Assembly: GCF_947495845.1 (NCBI RefSeq)
Contig: NZ_CANMAO010000012.1
Location: 51,335-115,334 of the forward strand
Direction: 5' to 3'
DNA: 64,000 nt
Source: an uncultured Endozoicomonas sp.
Lineage (GTDB): Bacteria > Pseudomonadota > Gammaproteobacteria > Pseudomonadales > Endozoicomonadaceae
Shown here: piece after piece, positions 57,855 through 64,000 of the stretch
How the letters are laid out: every line of letters begins with the position of its first letter
Numbering within the stretch: the first letter of the stretch is position 1
Notes under the pieces: generated by a model
Database searches by the model: none
What the model saw: only the letters and a program-made list of their open reading frames with translations
Told to the model about the DNA's origin: nothing
Translations under genes and position numbers: made by a program

Positions 57855-58502
57855 ATGCAACCAGCACCCCCAAAAAAAGATCAGGAAGGATTTAAAAATA
57901 GTCGGGTTAGACAAAAGAACATTCAGGTGATTCTTGAGGCGGCGGAAGAGGAATTTGTTGCCAGCGGTTATAAAGGGGCATCTATTCGGGATATTGCCCA
58001 TCGGGCGGGTCTGCCAAAGGCCAATGTTCACTATTACTTTAACAGTAAGATTGAACTTTATAGTGCTGTTCTCAGTCACATAATGGAGCTCTGGCAGTCG
58101 GTGTTCAGTGGGCTGGACCCGGAAGATGAGCCCGGCACCGCCTTTCGAAAATTTATACATGCAAAAATGAAATATGTGGTTGCTCACTCCAAGGCATCCA
58201 GAATATTCAGTAGTGAAATACTTCATGGTGCTCAACATCTGAAAGAGCACATGCATCCATTCAATGATTGGATTCAGGAAAAGTCAGAAGTCATTCGGGG
58301 GTGGATTGCTCAGGGGAAAATGAAATCTGTTGATCCGGTTCATCTGCTATTTTCCATATGGGCGACAACTCAGTACTATGCGGATTACAGTGCGCAGGTT
58401 GCTTTCGTATTAGGAAAAGAAACATTAAGTGAGCAGGATATCGAGTCTTATACCGACAGTGTTTGTCAGATTATTCTTGTTGGTGTGGGTTTGGATATTT
58501 GA
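57855..58502 (+). CDS. TetR family transcriptional regulator (RutR/YcdC-like)
   Basis: 215 residues. N-terminal helix-turn-helix: ILEAAEEEFVASGYKGASIRDIAHRAGLPKANVHYYFNSK. The C-terminal domain with RIFSSEILHGAQHL resembles the RutR/YcdC subgroup. Ligand and targets are unknown. It is convergent with parC; a shared terminator lies between them. Confidence 0.88.
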   Translation: MQPAPPKKDQEGFKNSRVRQKNIQVILEAAEEEFVASGYKGASIRDIAHRAGLPKANVHYYFNSKIELYSAVLSHIMELWQSVFSGLDPEDEPGTAFRKFIHAKMKYVVAHSKASRIFSSEILHGAQHLKEHMHPFNDWIQEKSEVIRGWIAQGKMKSVDPVHLLFSIWATTQYYADYSAQVAFVLGKETLSEQDIESYTDSVCQIILVGVGLDI

Positions 58503-58534
58503 AAGGGTTATTGATCACGTTACCGCACACTAGT

Positions 58535-58558
58535 AAGTAAGCCTTGGAAGGCTTACTT
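58535..58558. terminator. Bidirectional hairpin between the TetR gene and parC
   Basis: AAGTAAGCC (58535-58543) pairs with GGCTTACTT (58550-58558) around a 6-nt loop, in the convergent gap of 83 bp. Confidence 0.75.
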
Positions 58559-58585
58559 AGCCGTGATTTTTGAAAGCACTGCAGG

Positions 58586-60841
58586 TTACCCTGCAGATAC
58601 CACTTCAAGCTTGTCCACCTTCTGGAAGCCTCTGGGCAATTTGTTGCCCCGACGTCCTCTTTCTCCACTGTAATGTTCAAGATCTGAAGGTTTCAAGGTG
58701 ACATGCCGCTTGCCAGCATAAAGCGTCAGGGCATCACCTTCATTGAGAAGGGTGATCTGACTCATCAGTTCAACACGCTCTGCCGCTCTTGCAGAAGGAA
58801 TACTGATAATCTTGTTGCCTTTTCCGCGCCCAAGCTTCGGCAGATCCTTCAGTGGGAATAGCAGCATACGCCCTTCGTTAGTGATGGCTGCCAACAATGG
58901 GTCACTACCTTTGACTGATATCGGCTCAATCACCTGTGCGTTCTTCGGCAGGTTCAGCAGCACTTTACCGGCTTTGTTTTTACTGACCATGTCAGAGAAC
59001 TGGGTGATAAACCCATAACCAGCGTCACTGGCGATCAAGTAACAATCATTGGCATCACCAATGCACGCACCTTCAAAGGTGGCTCCAGACGGAGGGTTAA
59101 TCCGCCCTGTTAATGGCTCTCCTTGTCCTCGGGCGGAGGGGAGATTATGGGTCGGCAGCGAATAAGCGCGACCGGTCGAGTCAAGAAAGACAGTGGTCTG
59201 ATTACTCTTTCCTTTCGCAGATAAACGATATCCGTCGCCAGATTTGTAGTTGAGCGACAACGGATCAACATCATGCCCTTTTGCACAACGTACCCAGCCT
59301 TTGTTGGAGAGCACAACCGTTACGGCTTCAGAAACCATTAGATCAGTCTGAGAGAGAGCCTGAGCTTCAGTGCGGACAACAATGGGTGAGCGCCGATCAT
59401 CTCCGAATTCTTTAACGTCTGCTTTCAATTCTTTTTTGATAAGCGTCTTAAGACGTTTTTCAGAACTTAAGATTAGCTCAAGAGAATCACGTTCTTTTTC
59501 CAACTCGTCCTGCTCCCCTCGAATTTTAACTTCTTCTAGCTTGGCCAGATGACGCAGTTTCAAATCGAGAATGGCTTCGGCCTGAATATCAGAGAGCCCA
59601 AAGCGCTCCATCAGAACAGGCTTGGGTTTGTCTTCTGAGCGAATAATTTCAATGATTTCATCAATGTTCAGGAAGGCAATCATCAGACCTTCGAGGATGT
59701 GCAGACGACTGAGCACTTTATCCAGACGATGCTGCAAACGACGACGGACCGTTTCACTACGCCAGCTCAGCCATTCGCTCAGCATGTTGTCCAGAGATTT
59801 CACCTGTGGACGACCATCGACGCCAATCATGTTCATATTGACCCGGTAAGTCTTTTCCAGATCAGTGGTAGCGAACAGGTGATTCATCAAACTTTCGGTA
59901 TCCACCCGGTTAGATTTTGGCACGATAACCAGGCGGGTTGGGTTTTCGTGGTCAGATTCGTCCCGGAGATCCGCCACCATGGGCAGTTTCTTGGCTTGCA
60001 TTTGCGCGGCAATCTGCTCAAGCACTTTTGCACCGGACGCCTGATGGGGCAATGCAGTAACCACAATATCTCCGCCTTCGCTCTGGTAAACCGCGCGCAT
60101 CCGCAGAGAACCTTTGCCATTCTCATACATTTTGATCAGGTCAGCGCGGGGGGTAATCAGCTCGGCTTCTGTTGGAAAATCCGGGCCTTGAATATGTTCA
60201 CAGAGATCAGCGACAGTGGCTTTTGGGTGTTCGAGAAGGTGAATACAGGCGTTGGCCACTTCCCGAAGATTGTGTGGTGGAATGTCAGTAGCCATACCCA
60301 CCGCAATCCCCGTCGTACCATTGAGTAGCAGGTTTGGCAGGCGTGCCGGCAGAATGGAGGGTTCATCCAGAGTACCGTCAAAGTTTGGAACCCAGTCTAC
60401 AGTTCCCTGACCCAGCTCGCCGAGCAGTGTATCGGCATAACGAGTCAGGCGGGACTCGGTATAACGCATGGCTGCGAAGGATTTCGGATCGTCGGGAGAG
60501 CCCCAGTTGCCTTGGCCATCCACCAAAGGATAACGATAAGAAAAAGGCTGAGCCATCAGCACCATGGCTTCGTAACAGGCGCTGTCACCGTGAGGGTGAA
60601 ACTTACCCAGCACGTCACCTACAGTACGGGCAGACTTTTTGAACTTGGCGGTATTTTTCAGGCCAAGCTCACTCATGGCATAAACAATACGGCGTTGAAC
60701 CGGCTTAAGGCCGTCTCCAATATGTGGGAGCGCCCGGTCGAGAATGACGTACATTGAGTAATTCAGGTACGCATTCTCTGTATATGCTCTCAGGGACTGA
60801 CGCTCAACCCCGTCGTCGCCAATTATGATCTGCTCCGTCAT
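58586..60841 (-). CDS. parC: DNA topoisomerase IV subunit A
   Basis: Decatenates daughter chromosomes together with ParE. 751 residues, the ParC size. The quinolone-determining region reads [13 protein letters not shown], and the catalytic tyrosine is in [14 protein letters not shown]. The C-terminal beta-pinwheel is the shorter ParC form with no GyrA-box found. The start at 60841 ([14 protein letters not shown]) has ACAGGT upstream; the longer frame to 60889 adds unconserved residues. parE is not in the window. Confidence 0.96.
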   Translation of the reverse strand: MTEQIIIGDDGVERQSLRAYTENAYLNYSMYVILDRALPHIGDGLKPVQRRIVYAMSELGLKNTAKFKKSARTVGDVLGKFHPHGDSACYEAMVLMAQPFSYRYPLVDGQGNWGSPDDPKSFAAMRYTESRLTRYADTLLGELGQGTVDWVPNFDGTLDEPSILPARLPNLLLNGTTGIAVGMATDIPPHNLREVANACIHLLEHPKATVADLCEHIQGPDFPTEAELITPRADLIKMYENGKGSLRMRAVYQSEGGDIVVTALPHQASGAKVLEQIAAQMQAKKLPMVADLRDESDHENPTRLVIVPKSNRVDTESLMNHLFATTDLEKTYRVNMNMIGVDGRPQVKSLDNMLSEWLSWRSETVRRRLQHRLDKVLSRLHILEGLMIAFLNIDEIIEIIRSEDKPKPVLMERFGLSDIQAEAILDLKLRHLAKLEEVKIRGEQDELEKERDSLELILSSEKRLKTLIKKELKADVKEFGDDRRSPIVVRTEAQALSQTDLMVSEAVTVVLSNKGWVRCAKGHDVDPLSLNYKSGDGYRLSAKGKSNQTTVFLDSTGRAYSLPTHNLPSARGQGEPLTGRINPPSGATFEGACIGDANDCYLIASDAGYGFITQFSDMVSKNKAGKVLLNLPKNAQVIEPISVKGSDPLLAAITNEGRMLLFPLKDLPKLGRGKGNKIISIPSARAAERVELMSQITLLNEGDALTLYAGKRHVTLKPSDLEHYSGERGRRGNKLPRGFQKVDKLEVVSAG

Positions 60842-60911
60842 GCTCAAACCTGTATCCGGGAAATGCCAGTAAATAGGGCATGATAGCAAGTAACTGCAGA
60901 GCTCTGAAAGT

Positions 60912-61616
60912 TCAGCCGCCCCGGTTGTTTTCTACATAGGGATTTCCCCAGCCCTGAACATCGCTGATTTTACGATTTCTTTCGGATTCCCAGCTCGTAA
61001 CCGGGTACATTCTGTTCCAGGCTTCAAACAGTTTTCGCTCTTTGTCGCTGAGCTTGAATTTGTACTGATCCGACATATAAAGGTAGGTACGTGCAATGCT
61101 ACCCCGTTGCTTTTCCGGGGGCTGAGCCATGCGAGCTTTAAAGTCCACATGGAAATCACACTGGCCGTAGTAAGTGGGTGGGTTATTCAACATACCAAAA
61201 CGATAGTTAGATCGGTCTCCATTCACCTCGCCCACAGCAGGCACAAGGTTATGCAGATCGGCTTCCATTGCCCGAAACGATCGGTCGTTTTTTGTGCAGT
61301 TTTTTCTTCCACCTTTTTGCCAACATTGACGCTGATGACCAAAAGCCCAGGCAGGCACCACATGCTCCCACTCTATCCGATTGGCTCGAGTGGGCTGTTT
61401 GCGAATTGAATAGCCGCAGGCTTCCAGATCGGGCACGAGCTTTTTGCCCTGTTTTTTGATGGGGCAGCCACAGTAAAAACTGGTTAAGTTCTTGTCGTAT
61501 ATTTTGGCTGCGACTCGTTTTGCGCTGGAAAAGCTGCTGGGCACACTGGCAAAAACCAGTGCAGGCAGGAATGCCAGAAAAATAATAGGTAATCGTCGTG
61601 TATTTAGAAAAAACAT
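60912..61616 (-). CDS. endA: Periplasmic endonuclease I (EndA/Dns family)
   Basis: Sequence-independent DNA endonuclease. 234 residues with a Sec signal peptide ([17 protein letters not shown]), YCGCPIKK cysteine pairs, and the active-site region [14 protein letters not shown] with [23 protein letters not shown], typical of the His-metal nuclease fold. The start at 61616 is chosen over a GTG at 61625. It is 70 bp upstream of parC on the same strand. Confidence 0.93.
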   Translation of the reverse strand: MFFLNTRRLPIIFLAFLPALVFASVPSSFSSAKRVAAKIYDKNLTSFYCGCPIKKQGKKLVPDLEACGYSIRKQPTRANRIEWEHVVPAWAFGHQRQCWQKGGRKNCTKNDRSFRAMEADLHNLVPAVGEVNGDRSNYRFGMLNNPPTYYGQCDFHVDFKARMAQPPEKQRGSIARTYLYMSDQYKFKLSDKERKLFEAWNRMYPVTSWESERNRKISDVQGWGNPYVENNRGG

Positions 61617-61704
61617 GGAAGGCACAGGCTTTATTTTTGAGACAGAGGAAGAGGCGACGAAGCGCTAAAGGCGCCGCCCTGAAGGAATAGAATACAAGTG
61701 TTGT

Positions 61705-61911
61705 TTAAAGGAGGGAATCAGAAATCGCAGCGCTGAACATACCGGCAACCATCATCATCAGGCCAATTCCGGCTCCGGATGTCAGTGATTCCCAGAGAGA
61801 AACCTGTTCAATGGTGAAATAATAAGCGGCACCTGCAAAAAACCATGCCCACCAGAAGCCCAGAGAGGCCATGGCTGTCAGCCGAAAGCCGGTTGAGATC
61901 ATCGTTTTCAT
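61705..61911 (-). CDS. Small two-helix membrane protein
   Basis: 68 residues starting MKTMISTGFRLT with two hydrophobic helices (LGFWWAWFFAGAAYYF and IGLMMMVAGMFSAAI). GGGAG lies 6 nt before the ATG at 61911. Not recognised as a named family. It sits between endA and the monooxygenase gene on the same strand. Confidence 0.65.
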   Translation of the reverse strand: MKTMISTGFRLTAMASLGFWWAWFFAGAAYYFTIEQVSLWESLTSGAGIGLMMMVAGMFSAAISDSLL

Positions 61912-62016
61912 TGTTTGCTCCCAAGCTGCATTAATCACTTATTCATCTTATGCCTGGGAGCTACAAAACGGCATCAGTGTTTAACGCAGTTGGCTTCGGA
62001 TATCGCTCATGGGTGT

Positions 62017-63300
62017 TTATGTGTTGTGTCTGCTCTCACTTGCCAGAGGCGGCTGCTTGCCTGATAAACCCATGGCATATTTCATCACTTGGTTCACCGC
62101 GGGTGATAATTTTCCAGCAATGGTCAAGCCCGCATTTCTGAGTAACTGTAATGGACGACTCTGGTTACTAAAGCTGTGATAAAAGCCATCCATAACATTC
62201 ATCATGAGGGCATTCTCTTTTCTGCGAGCATTTTCATAACGCTGAAGAACAACCTGGCTGCCTAGATCTTCTTTGGCTTGCCAGGCATTGATCAGAATCT
62301 CAATGAGCCAGGCTGCATCTTGAAAGCCTAGGTTGACACCCTGCCCGGCCAGCGGATTGATGGTATGTGCTGCGTCGCCAGCCAAAACGACGCCATGCTG
62401 GTAATAACGATGAGCGTGTCGGCGGGCGATGGGAAAGGCACTGCGTTCGCAGACTTTACGTATTTCTGGAAGTTCTACCGGAAAAGTATCTGATAATGTT
62501 GTTAAAAAATCCTCATCCGAAAGGTTCAGCAATTCCTGAACTTTTTCCGGCTGGTGATACCAGACAATAGATGCATAGCTTTTGCCGTTTACATCGGGAA
62601 GTGGCAGAAAGGCTTCAGGCCCCGTTGGTGTGAAAGCCTGCCAGGTGATGTCCTGACAACCGCCCGAAATTTCCACCGTAGCAACGAAGCATTGCTGTTC
62701 ATAATCCCGTTGCTCAACGCCCAGTCCGGCGGATTGTCGAACTTTGGAGTTAGCACCATCAGCGCCAATCAATAGATCACCAGAAAAGCGGCGGCCGTCA
62801 GACAATACAAGTTGCGGCTTTTCCTCAGAAAACTGCATGCTGTCTATGATGACAGGGCAGAATAATGAAATCTCTGAACAGGCTTTTGCTGCGTCCAATA
62901 GCCCCAGCTGAGTGACTCGGTTTTCAACAATGTACCCTAGCTGTTCATGCCCGATCTCTGCTGCATCAAACACGACCTGGTTCGCCCTTGAGGCGATTTC
63001 TTTTCCCCAGGGCGTGTGCAGTTTTTCCCATACGGCCATACGATGATAAGGCGTCATCCGCATGGTTTCCATATGTGCCCAGGCACCAAGGTTTTTTAGA
63101 ATGTTTTCTGAGGCTGAGCTGAGTGCAGAAACTCTTAGCTCAGGTAGGCTATCTGCTGGTAAAGGCGCCGGTTCTGACTGATCAAAAAGAGCAACCCGAA
63201 TGCCGTTGCTGCCTAGCCCGCAGGCGATAGCTGTGCCCACCATGCCAGCGCCGACAATCAGGACATCAAAGTGCGCTTCACAATTATTGATACTGGACAT
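62017..63300 (-). CDS. FAD-dependent ubiquinone-pathway hydroxylase (UbiH/UbiF family)
   Basis: 427 residues with the FAD motif FDVLIVGAGMVGTAIA, the middle motif LLIGADGANSKVRQ and the second FAD motif GVVLAGDAAHTINPLAGQGVNLG, all typical of the UbiH/UbiF/UbiI hydroxylases. Which ring carbon it acts on cannot be told from sequence alone; UbiF-type is my first guess. I start at the ATG at 63300 (MSSINNCEAHFDV); an in-frame extension to 63387 has no family support. Confidence 0.9.
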   Translation of the reverse strand: MSSINNCEAHFDVLIVGAGMVGTAIACGLGSNGIRVALFDQSEPAPLPADSLPELRVSALSSASENILKNLGAWAHMETMRMTPYHRMAVWEKLHTPWGKEIASRANQVVFDAAEIGHEQLGYIVENRVTQLGLLDAAKACSEISLFCPVIIDSMQFSEEKPQLVLSDGRRFSGDLLIGADGANSKVRQSAGLGVEQRDYEQQCFVATVEISGGCQDITWQAFTPTGPEAFLPLPDVNGKSYASIVWYHQPEKVQELLNLSDEDFLTTLSDTFPVELPEIRKVCERSAFPIARRHAHRYYQHGVVLAGDAAHTINPLAGQGVNLGFQDAAWLIEILINAWQAKEDLGSQVVLQRYENARRKENALMMNVMDGFYHSFSNQSRPLQLLRNAGLTIAGKLSPAVNQVMKYAMGLSGKQPPLASESRHNT

Positions 63301-63416
63301 AGAGAGCCTGGAGCCCACTCCGTTTAGTGATGAGGTTGGAATTCGAATAGTCTGCGGGATCTTTTCACCGGGAAGGTAAATAGTCAAATACTGAATGGTT
63401 GGGGACTGTCTGGTAG

Positions 63417-63495
63417 AGGTTGTCGCAAAACGCTAAATATCTCGCTCATCTCGTTCCCATGCTCCGCATGGGAACCAGGGCTTTTGCGACAACCT
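63417..63495. mobile_element. Short palindromic element D with 7-bp target duplication
   Basis: 79 bp with perfect 14-bp inverted ends AGGTTGTCGCAAAA (63417-63430) and TTTTGCGACAACCT (63482-63495), flanked on both sides by CTGGTAG (63410-63416 and 63496-63502). An inner hairpin GTTCCCATG...CATGGGAAC is the type of REP-like sequence widespread in proteobacteria. The direct repeats mark it as an inserted unit. Confidence 0.85.
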
Positions 63496-63505
63496 CTGGT
63501 AGTGA

Positions 63506-63784
63506 TTACGGAAGATCGTCTTCCTCATCATCAATATCGTCATCCCACTCTTCATCAAAGGCTTCGTCCAGCTCTTGGGTTTTACGATCGGAGATTTTCT
63601 TATTTCTGCGATCGCCCTTTCGGCGGGTTTTGCGCTTATCCAGAGGTATATTTTGCCCTTTTTCAGAACCTGAGCGGTCTATATAAGGCTTTTGAGGTTT
63701 TTCAAAACCATCACCTTTCTGAAGCTTATCTTCATTACTGTGATCGTGATCCAAATGTGGTCGTGATGATGGGTTGATTTTCAT
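63506..63784 (-). CDS. Hypothetical small hydrophilic protein with acidic tail
   Basis: 92 residues: a charged N-terminus, a basic central stretch (RKTRRKGDRRNKKISDRK) and an extremely acidic C-terminus (DEEWDDDIDDEEDDLP). Low-complexity, probably disordered; no family recognised. TGGAG lies about 10 nt before the ATG. Confidence 0.6.
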   Translation of the reverse strand: MKINPSSRPHLDHDHSNEDKLQKGDGFEKPQKPYIDRSGSEKGQNIPLDKRKTRRKGDRRNKKISDRKTQELDEAFDEEWDDDIDDEEDDLP

Positions 63785-64000
63785 ACCTGAAAACTCCAGT
63801 GAGCCTCCTGCTCAATGTACTCTCTACATCATTTATACAATGGAGTGCAGATAGATGAAAGCTCTGGAGCGTTCATGATTGAAGACAAGGTAATGGAAGA
63901 TAGAGAGTTCTGCTCATCAAGTCACCAGCAATTCCCGCTCTTTCCTGAAGCCTCACAGCTGCAAGATGTACAGAGGAGGTAGAAAAACACAGCCCGCACA
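63785..64000. other. Right edge, no supportable gene
   Basis: 216 bp with no convincing ORF start on either strand. An AGGAGGT at about 63974-63980 resembles a ribosome site but no start codon follows before the edge. Confidence 0.4.

Noticed and set aside
1..64000. tRNA, rRNA, CRISPR array, transposase or prophage genes
   Set aside because: Looked for throughout; no cloverleaf, regular direct-repeat array, or transposase/integrase motif was seen.

Overview
The window is a piece of a gammaproteobacterial chromosome that starts at the replication origin. It runs from dnaA (minus strand, left edge) through a DnaA-box-rich oriC and the rpmH-rnpA-yidD-yidC block. Protein families, the caa3-type oxidase cluster, the polA/DUF2782/thrB order, moderate G+C and eukaryote-like accessory proteins suggest an Oceanospirillales-type marine bacterium, perhaps near Endozoicomonadaceae. 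That placement is inference; no rRNA gene is present and no search was possible.

Layout. 1-5.1 kb: dnaA, oriC, rpmH, rnpA, yidD, yidC. 5.3-18.7 kb: a FimV-like six-LysM protein, mnmE, a phosphohexomutase, a Fur-type-controlled ferric iron ABC transporter (fbpABC, minus strand), a secreted MsrA-MsrB fusion and mnmG. The usual mnmE-mnmG-rsmG-parA-parB order is broken up. 18.8-23.7 kb: MarC protein, a small orphan, gamma-carbonic anhydrase, oligopeptidase A (prlC), a YheV-type zinc-ribbon protein and an unknown protein. 24.7-33.6 kb: a complete cytochrome c oxidase operon with assembly factors (ctaC, ctaD, ctaG, ctaE, SURF1, ctaA, ctaB, SCO). 33.7-40.0 kb: an accessory stretch with a proline-rich effector-like protein, zur-znuC-znuB, and a large RTX/type I secreted protein split by an 8-G tract. 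40-48.5 kb: thrB, a DUF2782 lipoprotein, polA, a likely sigmaE-dependent small RNA, rpmB-rpmG, a TrhP-type U32 protein and an unknown helical protein. 48.5-64 kb: H-NS-like protein, Na/Pi cotransporter, ppx, trxA, rho, ubiD, flavin reductase, a TetR regulator, parC, endA, a UbiH/UbiF-type monooxygenase and small proteins.

How genes work together. The origin block couples initiation (dnaA/oriC) with ribosome, RNase P and membrane-insertion genes. fbpABC and zur-znuCB handle iron and zinc. The ctaC-SCO cluster supplies the oxidase subunits, heme A synthesis and copper delivery. The Na/Pi cotransporter and ppx are convergent neighbours suggesting phosphate/polyphosphate handling. Two ubiquinone-pathway enzymes (ubiD and a UbiH/F hydroxylase) lie in the last 9 kb.

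The most notable non-coding content is: (i) thirteen perfect DnaA boxes within the first 29.2 kb, most inside genes, with one inverted pair in a gene-free gap; (ii) four families of small palindromic MITE-like elements, one present twice and one with a 7-bp target duplication; (iii) an ErsA/Spot42-position small RNA candidate downstream of polA with a sigmaE-like promoter. No tRNA, rRNA, CRISPR array, transposase or prophage was seen.
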